Shown one piece after another: positions 37,898 to 46,865 of a DNA stretch of 64,000 bases. A model generated the notes under the pieces. That model was not told the origin of the DNA. It did no database searches and was given only the letters and a program-made list of their open reading frames with translations. Every line of letters starts with the position of its first letter. The stretch's first letter is position 1. The DNA is taken from NCBI RefSeq assembly GCF_003097135.1, contig NZ_QEQL01000001.1, positions 186,001 to 250,000 of the forward strand, given 5' to 3'. The DNA comes from Pseudomonas sp. URIL14HWK12:I12 (GTDB lineage Bacteria > Pseudomonadota > Gammaproteobacteria > Pseudomonadales > Pseudomonadaceae). The position numbers and the translations under genes were made by a program.

Positions 37898-38239
37898 TCA
37901 GCCGCTTACCCAAGCACCCACGTGCCAATGCCAACCGTCACCGCGCTGTTCCCAGTACGGGTGCACATAGCGATAGCCAGGGCGGACCGGCTCCCAGTGG
38001 CCGTGAGTCGCAACGTAGCGGTTACCGTTCCAGCGCCAGTAGCCTCGGGCCCATACATAACCTGGCCGGGGGGCCGGCTCGACCTCAATCACTTCTTGCG
38101 GCGGCGGCTGCGGCGCTACCACCTCCTCGACGTACTCGTGGCGCGGTGGCTCGCGGTAGGCATAGCGCGGGGTTTCGTGAACCACGCAACCGCTGGCGCT
38201 GGCCAGCGCTACGACCAGGGCAATCAAACGGATTTTCAT
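37898..38239 (-). CDS. YXWGXW-repeat lipoprotein, 113 aa
   Basis: A lipoprotein signal peptide (MKIRLIALVVALASASGC) has a lipobox ending at Cys18. After a Pro-rich linker come aromatic repeats: GYVWARGYWRWNGNRYVATHGHWEPVRPGYRYVHPYWEQRGDGWHWHVG, i.e. three to four YxWxxGxW-like units as in the YXWGXW family. It is probably an outer-membrane lipoprotein of unknown role. The ATG at 38239 has GAGG 9 bases upstream; the longer frame to 38326 lacks signal character. Confidence 0.85.
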   Translation of the reverse strand: MKIRLIALVVALASASGCVVHETPRYAYREPPRHEYVEEVVAPQPPPQEVIEVEPAPRPGYVWARGYWRWNGNRYVATHGHWEPVRPGYRYVHPYWEQRGDGWHWHVGAWVSG

Positions 38240-38322
38240 GGGGCAAGCCTCGTCGGCAGGTGATGACGATTTCTTTGTAACGCATTGTTGCTGTATGCCG
38301 ACTGAACGAATCTTCAGCCCGG

Positions 38323-39378
38323 TCAAAGGCCCTGTTGCAGGGCCGGGTCATCCGGGTTCATCCGCTCGAGCTCAGCTAGCAGCACCTGCACATTCTGTAA
38401 CTGCCCGCTTTGTTTCCAATAGTCGATCAGGGTCAGGCGTGCCCGGCGGTTTGCCGGGTCGCGGCGCAGCAGTTCGTCAAGCTGGCCCTGCGCGGCGTCC
38501 TGCTGGTCCAGCCCATGCAGCGCCACGGCGAGGTCGTAGCGGTAGTCGGAGGTTTCCGGCTCCAGCTCGACGGCTCGGCTCAGGGCCAGCAGGGCATATT
38601 CTTCCTGATGGTGCGCCAACAGCCAAAGGCCCAATTCATGCTGCATGTAGGCCGAGTCGGGCTGGCGCTTCAGAGGCTCGGCGAGCACCGCACGTGCCTT
38701 GTCGGGCTGGCCTTGCAGGTCGAGCACGCGCGCTTTCATCACCACGGCTTCCAGGTCGCCCGGGGTCTGCGCCAGCACCCGGTCGATCGCCGCCATGGCC
38801 TGGTCATAGTCGCCGTCGTGCAGGTAGATGCGGGCGAGCTGGGCTTGCGGGCGGGGGCGGTCGTGCTCGCGCTCGAGGGTGTTTACGTAGTCGTCCAGCA
38901 CCGCCTGCAAGGGGCCGAAATACACGCCCAGGTCGTCTGGGGCGAGGGCCATCATCTCCTGTGCGGCGTGGTAGCGTACATCGGCCTGCGGGTCGTCGAG
39001 CAGCGGGCCCAGCCATTTGGCGCGGCGGCTACCGGCCAATGCGCTCACGGCATCGATCGCGGCATGGCGAACCAGCAGGTTGCCTTCGAGCAAGTCGGCC
39101 TTGGCCAATGCCAGCGCGCGATCGCTGGGATAGTGGGGCAACTCTGCGTAGAGGCGGGCGCGGCGATCCGGGGCCAAGTCAGTGCGCGCCAATTGCTGAT
39201 AGAGCACTCGAGCAGCGCCAGGTTGGCCTTGGTGGGCTTGACTCAGGGCCTGGGAATAGCTGTGCCGGGCCGCGGTAACGGGAGCCGGCGCTGTGGCCGG
39301 CCGCGCCCACCAGGCCCCGGCCGCTACGCACAGCACCACCAGCAGGCTGAGTAAGGCATAGCGCAAGGCGTTAGGCAT
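38323..39378 (-). CDS. Membrane-anchored TPR/HEAT-like protein, 351 aa
   Basis: An N-terminal signal-anchor (YALLSLLVVLCVAAGAWWA) precedes helical repeats: a HEAT-like stretch (LLVRHAAIDAVSALAGSRRAKWLGPLLDDPQADVRYHAAQEMMAL) and at least five TPR units (for example QAQLARIYLHDGDYDQAMAAIDRVLAQTPGDLEAVVMKARVLDLQGQPDKARAVLAE; YALLALSRAVELEPETSDYRYDLAVALHGLDQQDAAQGQLDELLRRDP). A role as periplasmic scaffold is inferred; the specific partner is unknown. The start is the ATG at 39378, which begins the anchor. Confidence 0.82.
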   Translation of the reverse strand: MPNALRYALLSLLVVLCVAAGAWWARPATAPAPVTAARHSYSQALSQAHQGQPGAARVLYQQLARTDLAPDRRARLYAELPHYPSDRALALAKADLLEGNLLVRHAAIDAVSALAGSRRAKWLGPLLDDPQADVRYHAAQEMMALAPDDLGVYFGPLQAVLDDYVNTLEREHDRPRPQAQLARIYLHDGDYDQAMAAIDRVLAQTPGDLEAVVMKARVLDLQGQPDKARAVLAEPLKRQPDSAYMQHELGLWLLAHHQEEYALLALSRAVELEPETSDYRYDLAVALHGLDQQDAAQGQLDELLRRDPANRRARLTLIDYWKQSGQLQNVQVLLAELERMNPDDPALQQGL

Positions 39379-39431
39379 GGCCGGTCCGTGACAGTGAGGG
39401 GGCGACAGCTTACGACCGCCTGCAGGGGGCT

Positions 39432-40340
39432 TCAACCCGGGTTCAACGCTTGGCGGCCCTGAGGTGAAGGGAAGACACAACTGACCTCGTGCGCACAACC
39501 GGGCACCACCAGCAGTGGCGCACCGGCGTTACGGGTGAAGGCCGCGGCGCGGGCCAGCCGGCTGTCGCCTTGGGCTTGTGCGGCGCAGCTGCGATCCAGA
39601 ATACGATTGTGGGCGGCGGGCGCATCGCCTTGGTCCTGCTCCCCGACCAGGTAAGTGATGTCTGCATGGCGGTAGCGCTGGCGCGCCTGCTCAGCGTCGC
39701 CCGGGAGCCATGAGGGTAACTGCTCAAGGCCGTATTTCCACTGGTCCTGCTCTGTGCAACCCGCCTGGGGCTCTGCCCGTTGATCGCTCAGGTACAGCCA
39801 GCTGCCGGGCGAGGCAACGACGAAGCGCACGTGCATGCCTGGCGGGGCGGGGGCGGCGAATGCAGCATAGTGCTGCACCCATTGTGCCCCGGCGGAGAAA
39901 CCGGCGAAGGTTACGCTGCTTACCTGAGGCCAGCGCCGGTGAACTTCTGCCACCAACTGGTCGATGGCGCCGAAGGCCGTGATATCACCGGCATTGCTGG
40001 CCGGCCCGCCGGTGAGCCAGCTGCTGCACGTCCAGAGCAGGTCGCCTCGTTGGGCTTCGGGCTCACCCCGGCTCTGGCAGCGGCCGGCGCGGTCGGCCGA
40101 TACCTGAAACAGCGGCGCCAGCACCAGAGTGCCGGGGGGCGCCGCTGCCTGCGCGGCGTCGAAGGTGTGGCGCGCATCCCGGGGGTGGCCGTGAAACGCG
40201 ATGATTGCGTCGCGCGGCGCCGCTGGCTGGTTGATGTAGAAACCAAGATCACCCCGCCCAGGCACTGGCTCGAAACGCTCGAAGGTCGCCCCGTGGGCCA
40301 TAGGTGCTACTGCCAGCAGGCACCACCACAGCGCTTTCAA
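39432..40340 (-). CDS. Secreted alpha/beta-hydrolase, 302 aa
   Basis: Signal peptide MKALWWCLLAVAPMAHGA. The hydrolase core shows RDAIIAFHGHPRDARHTF (oxyanion HG), the nucleophile elbow GFSAGAQWVQHYAAF, Asp-rich VGEQDQGDAPAAHNRI and a C-terminal His in VPGCAHEVS. Four to six Cys suggest disulphides. The start is an unusual TTG whose last two bases form the stop codon of the upstream gapN-like gene (TTGA overlap), so translation is probably coupled. Substrate unknown (ester or peptide). Confidence 0.78.
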   Translation of the reverse strand: MKALWWCLLAVAPMAHGATFERFEPVPGRGDLGFYINQPAAPRDAIIAFHGHPRDARHTFDAAQAAAPPGTLVLAPLFQVSADRAGRCQSRGEPEAQRGDLLWTCSSWLTGGPASNAGDITAFGAIDQLVAEVHRRWPQVSSVTFAGFSAGAQWVQHYAAFAAPAPPGMHVRFVVASPGSWLYLSDQRAEPQAGCTEQDQWKYGLEQLPSWLPGDAEQARQRYRHADITYLVGEQDQGDAPAAHNRILDRSCAAQAQGDSRLARAAAFTRNAGAPLLVVPGCAHEVSCVFPSPQGRQALNPG

Positions 40341-41962
40341 AACAGATAATCCGTGGTCAGGAAACTGGAACGGCGCTCATGAAGAATGTCACTGACCAGC
40401 TGCTGGTTGGCCGGGTTGAAGCGGGTAGCCACCAGCGTGCGGATCGAAAAGGTACGTAGTGCGTCGTGTACCGACAGCGTGCCTTCGGCTGAATCCTTGC
40501 GCCCGTTGAAGGGGTATTGGTCCGGGCCGCGCTGGCACTGGGCGTTAAGGTTGATGCGCCCAACCTGGTTGGCGAAGGTGTCTACCAGCCGGCCGATCAA
40601 CGCAGGGTCCTTGCCGAACAGCGAGAGCTGCTGACCGTATTGCGACTCCAGCACGTAATCGATCACCTCGTCGATTTCATCGAACGGAACGATGGGGACC
40701 ACAGGCCCGAACTGCTCTTCGTGATAAACGCGCATGCGCGCATCGACCGGGTAGAGCACCGCTGGATAGAAGAACGATGCGCGTACCGCACCGCCGCCGG
40801 GGTTGGCCACGTGCGCGCCCTTGTCGAGCGCGTCGCTCACCAGGCTTGCGAGGTAGTCAGGCTTGCCAGCTTCGGGCAATGGCGTCAGTTGCACGCCGTC
40901 TTCCCAAGGCATGCCAGGTTTGAGGCTGGCCAGCCGTGCGCAGAACTGTTCGGTGAAGGCCTGGGCGATGCTGCGGTGAACGAACAGGATCTTTAGCGCG
41001 GTGCAACGCTGGCCATTAAATGACAACGCGCCGGTCACGGCTTCTTCCACGGCGTTGGGCAGGTCGGCATCGGCCAGCACGATCCCGGGGTTCTTCGCAT
41101 CCAGGCCAAGCGCCGAGCGCAGCCGGTGGGGCTTTGGGTGAAGCTTCTTGAGCTCGGCAGCGGCTTTGTGCGTGCCAATGAAGGCGAAGATGTCGATCAG
41201 CCCGCTTTGCATCAGTGCAGTGACCGTCTCGCGGCCACTGCCGTAGATCACGTTGATCACACCGGCAGGGAAGCTGTCGCGGAAGGCCTCGAGCAGCGGC
41301 CGGATCAGCAGCACACCGAACTTGGCAGGCTTGAACACCACGGTATTGCCCATGATAAGCGCTGGGATCAAGGTGGTGAAGGTTTCGTTGAGGGGGTAGT
41401 TGTAGGGGCCCATGCACAGCGCCACGCCCAATGGCACGCGGCGGATCTGCCCGAGGGTGCCCTGTTCGAGCTCGAAGCGGCTGGAGCGGCGGTCGAGGTC
41501 CTTCAGGGCATTGATGGTGTCGACGATGTAGTCGCAGGTGCGGTCGAATTCCTTCTGCGCATCCTTGAGGTTCTTGCCGATCTCCCACATCAGCAGGTTG
41601 ACCACTGCCTCGCGCTGCAGGCGCATGCGCGACAGAAACCCTTCTACATAGCCGATGCGCTCGGCCACCCTCAGGGTTGGCCATACGCCCCGGCCCTTGT
41701 CATAGGCTCGCACTGCGGCATCCATCGCACTGAGGGCGGCGTTGGCATCCAGGCGTGGCGTGGCGCCCAGCACTACCTGTTGATCACCCTCGGCGGTGTG
41801 CAGGTAAACAGGGCTGCGAACTTCGGCGAGCGGGCCGGCCCACTGCTCCAGGCGCCCGTCGACCAGGTATTCGCGCTGCTCTTGCGCAGCCCCCAGGCGG
41901 TACGCCTGGGGGATTTCATCCGGTTGCGGAAAGAGCCGCGGCAGGCTGTGGGCTTCGGGCAT
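40337..41962 (-). CDS. Aldehyde dehydrogenase family, NADP-dependent GAPDH (GapN)-like, 541 aa
   Basis: An ALDH with the active-site Cys in SFNGQRCTALK and NAD(P)-binding GPYNYPLNETFTTLIPALIMGNTVVFKPAKFG, a pattern typical of non-phosphorylating glyceraldehyde-3-phosphate dehydrogenase. It is longer than GapN (about 475 aa) at the N terminus. In the conserved LELGGKNP block that normally provides the general-base Glu, this protein has LGLDAKNPGIV, so the Glu position is Gly. The ATG at 41962 is preceded by AGGAGG at good spacing. The next gene (hydrolase) starts inside its stop codon. Confidence 0.82.
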   Translation of the reverse strand: MPEAHSLPRLFPQPDEIPQAYRLGAAQEQREYLVDGRLEQWAGPLAEVRSPVYLHTAEGDQQVVLGATPRLDANAALSAMDAAVRAYDKGRGVWPTLRVAERIGYVEGFLSRMRLQREAVVNLLMWEIGKNLKDAQKEFDRTCDYIVDTINALKDLDRRSSRFELEQGTLGQIRRVPLGVALCMGPYNYPLNETFTTLIPALIMGNTVVFKPAKFGVLLIRPLLEAFRDSFPAGVINVIYGSGRETVTALMQSGLIDIFAFIGTHKAAAELKKLHPKPHRLRSALGLDAKNPGIVLADADLPNAVEEAVTGALSFNGQRCTALKILFVHRSIAQAFTEQFCARLASLKPGMPWEDGVQLTPLPEAGKPDYLASLVSDALDKGAHVANPGGGAVRASFFYPAVLYPVDARMRVYHEEQFGPVVPIVPFDEIDEVIDYVLESQYGQQLSLFGKDPALIGRLVDTFANQVGRINLNAQCQRGPDQYPFNGRKDSAEGTLSVHDALRTFSIRTLVATRFNPANQQLVSDILHERRSSFLTTDYLF

Positions 41963-42042
41963 GGCAGTGACCTCCTGGTGTGGGCCTTGAACGAAGCCTT
42001 GAGCCTAGCAGGGGCGTACACGCTGCTCCAATGAAAGGGGTT

Positions 42043-43476
42043 TTAGCCGCGCTGAGTCACCAATTTGGTATTCAGGTAAGCCTCGATGGCTTCGGTACCA
42101 CCCTCTGACCCATAGCCCGAATCCTGAACGCCACCGAATGGCACCTCGGGCAGCCCCAGGCCCATGTGGTTGATGGTCAGCATGCCAGCCTCGATGCCGT
42201 CACTCAGCGCCTGGGCAGTCCGTGTGCTGGTCGTGAAGGCATAGGACGCCAGGCCGTACGGCAGGCGGTTGGCTTCGGCCAGGGCCTGCTCTAGGGTGTC
42301 GAAGGGCATCAGCAAAGCCAGCGGGCCGAAGGGCTCTTCGTTCATCGCTGCCATGTCGGGGGTCATGTTGCCCAGCACTGTTGGCCCGAAAAAGTAACCG
42401 GGGCCTTTGGGCACGTCGCTGGCCAGCAGCTCGGTAGCGCCCTTGCTCTTGGCGTCCTCGATCAGTTTGCGCAGTGCAGGGGCACGGCGATCATTGGCCA
42501 GCGGCCCCATCTGGGTGCCCTCGGCCAAGCCGTCGCCGACCTTGAGCGTCTTGGCATGTGCCACGAAGCGTTCGGCAAAAGCCTCGTACACGCTGCGCTC
42601 CACCAGCATGCGCGTAGGGGAAATGCAGACCTGGCCGGCGTTGCGGAATTTACTGGCGACCAGCAATTTAGCTGCTTCGTCAAGGTCCGCATCGGCGAAC
42701 ACCAGGGCCGGAGCGTGGCCGCCCAGCTCCATGGTCACGCGCTTCATGTGCTGGCCGGCCAGCGCCGCCAGTTGCTTGCCCACTCCGGTTGAGCCGGTGA
42801 AAGTCACCTTGCGGATCACCGGATGCGGGATCAGATAGCTGGAGATTTGCCCCGGGTCGCCATAGACAAGGCCGATCACACCGTTGGGGACACCGGCGTC
42901 AACGAAGGCACGCACCAGCTCGGCAGGCGAGGCGGGGGTCTCTTCCGGTGCTTTGACGATGATCGAGCAACCGGTGGCCAGTGCTGCAGTGAGTTTGCGC
43001 ACTACCTGGTTGATGGGGAAGTTCCAAGGGGTGAAGGCGGCCACCGGGCCAACCGGCTCGCGAATGACCTTCTGCTCCACGCCTGCGGCGCGGGCCGGAA
43101 TGATGCGCCCGTAGCTGCGGCGGCCTTCTTCGGCAAGCCAATCGATGGTGTCGGCAGCGCCCAGCGTTTCGGCACGGGCCTCGGCCAGCGGCTTGCCTTG
43201 CTCAAGTGTCATTAGCCGGGCGATGCCTTCGGCGCGCTCGCGCAGCAGCACGGCGGCTTTGCGCAGAGTCTTGTAGCGTTCGAAGGCAGGCGTGCGGCGC
43301 CAGGTCTGGAAGCCGCGTTCGGCGGCAGCCAGGGCTGCGTCAAGGTCAGCCTGGTCGGCTTTGGCCAATTGCCCGATCACTTCGCCGTTTGCCGGGTTGA
43401 CCACTGGCAGGGTTGAGCCGGCAAGGGCAGGGCGCCATTGGCCGTCGATGTGAAGCAGGATGTCAGGGTAGTTCAC
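42043..43476 (-). CDS. NAD(P)-dependent succinate-semialdehyde dehydrogenase-type ALDH
   Basis: 477 residues. Signatures: [58 protein letters not shown] (general-base Glu present), [15 protein letters not shown] (catalytic Cys) and [13 protein letters not shown]. This is the GabD/SSADH group, though several small aldehydes are possible. The GTG at 43476 is taken as start, because GGAGG lies 5 bases before it and the product begins [13 protein letters not shown] as in homologues; the frame extended to 43605 crosses the divergent promoter. Confidence 0.9.
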   Translation of the reverse strand: MNYPDILLHIDGQWRPALAGSTLPVVNPANGEVIGQLAKADQADLDAALAAAERGFQTWRRTPAFERYKTLRKAAVLLRERAEGIARLMTLEQGKPLAEARAETLGAADTIDWLAEEGRRSYGRIIPARAAGVEQKVIREPVGPVAAFTPWNFPINQVVRKLTAALATGCSIIVKAPEETPASPAELVRAFVDAGVPNGVIGLVYGDPGQISSYLIPHPVIRKVTFTGSTGVGKQLAALAGQHMKRVTMELGGHAPALVFADADLDEAAKLLVASKFRNAGQVCISPTRMLVERSVYEAFAERFVAHAKTLKVGDGLAEGTQMGPLANDRRAPALRKLIEDAKSKGATELLASDVPKGPGYFFGPTVLGNMTPDMAAMNEEPFGPLALLMPFDTLEQALAEANRLPYGLASYAFTTSTRTAQALSDGIEAGMLTINHMGLGLPEVPFGGVQDSGYGSEGGTEAIEAYLNTKLVTQRG

Positions 43477-43590
43477 GGTAGCCTCCGCAACGGTTGTGGC
43501 AAAAAAGAGTTGGGCCGCACACCGGCGCACGGGTTCCCTGGCATGAGCAGGTGCAAGGTAAATGACAAAGGATTCATTTTGTTTTGCCAC

Positions 43591-43603
43591 GTTATAGTGT
43601 AAC
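43591..43603. promoter_or_regulatory. Probable Zur box
   Basis: GTTATAGTGTAAC is an inverted repeat close to the Zur core palindrome GTTATAATATAAC of gamma-proteobacteria. It sits 31 bases before the zinc ABC ATPase start, and should repress the importer when zinc is plentiful. Confidence 0.7.
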
Positions 43604-43634
43604 AATTAATGCTCTTCCAGCCTGTAAGCTCGCC

Positions 43635-44267
43635 ATGATCCACTGCACCGCTCTGCAATGGGGCCCAGTCAACCGGCCCCTGACCCCGCCGCTGGACCTG
43701 CACCTGCCCGCTGGCAGCCTCACTGCCATCACCGGCCCTAACGGGACCGGCAAGACAACGCTGCTGAAAGTGATCGCCGGGCTTCAGAAGCCCTTGGCCG
43801 GGCGGCTGGAAGTGGACCTGGGCCGCGGCGGCCGGTTGGGCTACCTGGTGCAGCAGCAGGCCATCGACCGTCAGTTCCCCGTCCAGCTCGGCGAGCTGGT
43901 GGCTGCGGGTTTCTGGGGCCGGCGCCTGTCACGGGCCTGCCGAGAGGCGCAACTGCAGCAGGCCTTGCTGACATGGCAGTTGGAAGGGCTGGCTGGCCTG
44001 AGCCTGCAGGCGATGTCTGGCGGGCAACTGCAGCGGGCGTTGCTTGCCCGCATGAGCCTGACCCAAGCCCGGTTACTGTTGCTTGACGAGCCCGACGCCA
44101 ACCTAGACGAAGCGGGCCAGGCCGTGCTCTGGGAGCAGGTGCGCCGCTGGCACGCAGAAGGCCGCACGCTGGTGGTGGTGTGCCACGATCTGGCGAGCGT
44201 CCAGCGCCATGCCCAGCACCATGTGAGCCTGAGCCCCGAGGCCGTGCACCTGAGTCGGGTGGCCTGA
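43635..44267 (+). CDS. Zinc/manganese-type ABC importer ATPase
   Basis: 210 residues. Walker A GPNGTGKTT, Q-loop LGYLVQQQAIDRQFPVQLGELV (cluster 9 metal-transporter type), signature MSGGQLQRALLARMS, Walker B LLLLDEPDANLD, switch His in VVVCHDLASV. The next gene starts within its stop codon. Order ATPase-permease-binding protein and lack of a His-rich loop in the binding protein resemble the AztABC system as much as ZnuABC. Confidence 0.92.
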   Translation: MIHCTALQWGPVNRPLTPPLDLHLPAGSLTAITGPNGTGKTTLLKVIAGLQKPLAGRLEVDLGRGGRLGYLVQQQAIDRQFPVQLGELVAAGFWGRRLSRACREAQLQQALLTWQLEGLAGLSLQAMSGGQLQRALLARMSLTQARLLLLDEPDANLDEAGQAVLWEQVRRWHAEGRTLVVVCHDLASVQRHAQHHVSLSPEAVHLSRVA

Positions 44268-45127
44268 TGCTCGAGCACCTCTGGCAGCCCTTCGTCGAGT
44301 TCGCCTTCATGCGCCGGGCCCTGTTCGGCGGTGTGTTGCTGGCCATGAGCACTGCACCGCTTGGAGTATTTCTGATGTTGCGGCGCATGAGCCTGATGGG
44401 CGATGCGATTTCCCACGGCATTCTCCCTGGCGCCGCCCTGGCGTTCTGGGTCGCCGGCCTGTCGCTGCCGGCGCTGACCCTCGGAGGGCTGGGCGCAGGC
44501 CTGGGTGTGGCCGGGCTTTCAGCCTGGGTCACGCGCAACACCGGGCTGCGTGAGGATGCCAGCCTCGCCGCGCTGTACCCCATCTCCCTGGCCAGTGGTG
44601 TGCTGTTGCTGGGGCTGGCCGGCAAGCGCCTGGACCTGCTCGGGCTGCTGTTTGGCTCAGCGCTGGCGGTTGATGCCGCCACCCTGGAGGCGATGGCCTG
44701 GGTGGCAGTGCTCAGCCTGGCGCTGCTGGCAGTGCTGTACAGGCCCCTGTTGCTCGACTGCCTGGATCCGCTGTTCCTGCGCAGCGTCAGCCGCCTCGGC
44801 CCTTGGGCGCACGGGGTATTCCTGGGCCTGGTCGTGTTGAACCTGGTCGTGGGGTTTCAGGCCATCGGCGCGCTGATGATGGTTGGCCTGATGACCCTGC
44901 CAGCAGCCGCCGCGCGCTTCTGGACCCGCCGCCTGCCACCTCGGCTGCTATTGGCCTCGCTGCTTGGCGGCGTTGCGGTTGCGCTGGGGCTGCTGCTGTC
45001 GTTCTACGCCTCCCTGCCCAGCGGCCCTGCCATTGTGGTGGTTGCTGGGGCGTTCTACCTGGTGTCCGTGTTCGTTGGGCCGGTGCATGGGGTCATGCAC
45101 CGGTCTCGCTTGCCCATCCCTCTGTAA
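44267..45127 (+). CDS. Metal ABC importer permease (ZnuB/AztB type)
   Basis: 286 residues, about eight helices. Family signatures LLAMSTAPLGVFLMLRRMSLMGDAISHGILPGAALAFWVAGL and FQAIGALMMVGLMTLPAAAARFWTRRLPP are clear for ABC-3 metal permeases. The ATG overlaps the ATPase stop by one base (TGATG). Confidence 0.93.
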   Translation: MLEHLWQPFVEFAFMRRALFGGVLLAMSTAPLGVFLMLRRMSLMGDAISHGILPGAALAFWVAGLSLPALTLGGLGAGLGVAGLSAWVTRNTGLREDASLAALYPISLASGVLLLGLAGKRLDLLGLLFGSALAVDAATLEAMAWVAVLSLALLAVLYRPLLLDCLDPLFLRSVSRLGPWAHGVFLGLVVLNLVVGFQAIGALMMVGLMTLPAAAARFWTRRLPPRLLLASLLGGVAVALGLLLSFYASLPSGPAIVVVAGAFYLVSVFVGPVHGVMHRSRLPIPL

Positions 45128-45139
45128 AAGGACCTTGCC

Positions 45140-46012
45140 ATGCGCCGTGCCCTCTTGTTGCTCGCCCTTGCATTACCCTTCAGTGCCCAAGCGGCAGAGC
45201 CGGTGAAGGTGCTGACCAGTTTCAGCATCCTGGCCGACATGACCCGCCAGATCGGTGGCGATCACATCATCCTGAATAACCTGGTAGGGCCTGATTCAGA
45301 CGCCCACACCTATGAAACCACCCCCGCCGACGGCAAGCAGGTGCTGGCAGCGGACCTGATCGTGGAGAACGGTTTGCAGTTCGAGCCGTGGCTCGACCGC
45401 CTGGTGGCCAGCACCGAGACCCATGCCAAGGTGATCAAGGCCAGCGAGGGTGTGCTACCGCGCACACTGGAGGAAGACGGCCAGACCATCCCCGATCCGC
45501 ACGCCTGGAACAGCCTGGCCAATGCGCGCATCTATGCTGCCAATATCCTCAAGGGCCTGGACGCCGTCGACCCGGCCCATGCCGCTGACTACCAACGCAA
45601 CCACGACGCCTATGTCGCCAAGATTGATGAGCTGCTGAAAGTGGCTAGCAAGACCTTCGGCAGCCTGCCGCCTGGCAACAAGCGCATCGTTACATCCCAC
45701 GATGCCTTCGGCTACCTGGGCCAGGCCTACGGCATCCAATTCATCGCCCCTCAGGGCCTGTCAACCGAACGTGAAGCCACCGCCGCCGATGTGGCCGGGC
45801 TGGTCAGGCAGATCCGCAATGAACACATCAAGGCCGTGTTCATGGAGAACATCTCCGACACCCGCCTGCTCAAACAGATCGCCGAGGAATCCGGGGCACG
45901 CATCGGCGGCACCCTGTATTCCGACGCCCTGAGCGCCGAAGGGCCCGCCAGCACCTACCTTGGTTTCTACCGCAGCAACATCGAAACCCTGGGCAAAGCG
46001 CTGGCCCAATAA
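45140..46012 (+). CDS. Periplasmic zinc-binding protein of the ABC importer (ZnuA/AztC type)
   Basis: 290 residues with signal peptide (MRRALLLLALALPFSAQA). Cluster A-I metal ligands are visible: His in GPDSDAHTYE, His in IPDPHAWNSLANARIYAANI, His in SHDAFGYLGQAYGI, and acidic ligand in TLYSDALSAEGPASTYLGFYRSN. It lacks the His/Asp-rich flexible loop of classical ZnuA, which suggests an AztC- or MntC-like protein. AAAGGA precedes the ATG by 7 bases. It is the last gene of the Zur-box operon. Confidence 0.92.
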   Translation: MRRALLLLALALPFSAQAAEPVKVLTSFSILADMTRQIGGDHIILNNLVGPDSDAHTYETTPADGKQVLAADLIVENGLQFEPWLDRLVASTETHAKVIKASEGVLPRTLEEDGQTIPDPHAWNSLANARIYAANILKGLDAVDPAHAADYQRNHDAYVAKIDELLKVASKTFGSLPPGNKRIVTSHDAFGYLGQAYGIQFIAPQGLSTEREATAADVAGLVRQIRNEHIKAVFMENISDTRLLKQIAEESGARIGGTLYSDALSAEGPASTYLGFYRSNIETLGKALAQ

Positions 46013-46058
46013 AGCGCTTTCAGGCAGCATGCGCGCACGATTCCACGGAGACTTCGCC

Positions 46059-46850
46059 ATGCCTGCCACCCCCTTGCCGCTTGTCGAGTTGCGCGCTTTC
46101 GCCGACAGCCTGGCGCAAGCCGCAGCCGATGCCGCGCTGCCTTACTTTCGCACTGCCCAGGCGGTGGAGAACAAGCTCGAGGCAGGCTTCGACCCGGTGA
46201 CCCTGGCCGACCAGGGCGCCGAGCAGGCGATGCGCGCGCTGATCCATGCCCGTTATCCCGAGCACGGGATCTTCGGCGAGGAATACGGCCACGAGCCAGG
46301 CACATCCCCCCTGACCTGGGTGCTCGACCCCATCGACGGCACCCGCGCGTTCATCACCGGCCTGCCGCTGTGGGGCACGCTGATAGCCCTGAACGACGGC
46401 GAGCGCCCAGTGCTTGGGGTGATGAGCCAGCCGTTCACGGGCGAACGTTTCGTTGGCACACCCGAGGGCGCCTGGCTGGGCGACCGGCGGTTGCAGACCC
46501 GCGCCTGCGAGCGCCTGGCCGATGCCATCGTGATGAGCACCTCGCCGCAACTGTTCGATGTGCCCAGCCGCAAGGCGGCGTTCGAGCGCCTGAGTGGCCA
46601 GGCGCGCATGACCCGTTTCGGCGGCGACTGCTATGCCTACTGCATGTTGGCCATGGGCCTGGTGGATGTGGTGATTGAAGACAGCCTCAAGCCCTACGAC
46701 GTGCAGGCGCTGATCCCGATCATCGAAGGTGCCGGCGGGCGCATGACTGCCTGGGACGGTAGCACCGCGCAACATGGCGGGGCGGTGGTCGCTGCCGGCG
46801 ACCCGGCGCTGCATGCCTGGCTGGTAGAGCAGCTTACGCCCGCGCTTTGA
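46059..46850 (+). CDS. Inositol-monophosphatase-family phosphatase, HisN-type histidinol phosphatase
   Basis: 263 residues. Mg-binding motifs: FDPVTLADQGAEQAMRALI, GIFGEEYG (metal Glu), LDPIDGTRAFITGLPLWGTLIAL (DPIDGT), and the C-terminal DSLKPYDVQALIPIIEGAGG (in place of W-D-x-x-A, this is KPYDVQA). The F-I-T-G-L-P-L-W-G-T stretch is characteristic of HisN-type enzymes. ACGGAG lies 8 bases before the ATG. It follows the zinc operon on the same strand, 46 bases downstream. Confidence 0.87.
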   Translation: MPATPLPLVELRAFADSLAQAAADAALPYFRTAQAVENKLEAGFDPVTLADQGAEQAMRALIHARYPEHGIFGEEYGHEPGTSPLTWVLDPIDGTRAFITGLPLWGTLIALNDGERPVLGVMSQPFTGERFVGTPEGAWLGDRRLQTRACERLADAIVMSTSPQLFDVPSRKAAFERLSGQARMTRFGGDCYAYCMLAMGLVDVVIEDSLKPYDVQALIPIIEGAGGRMTAWDGSTAQHGGAVVAAGDPALHAWLVEQLTPAL

Positions 46851-46865
46851 CGCCGGGCGTGGCCG

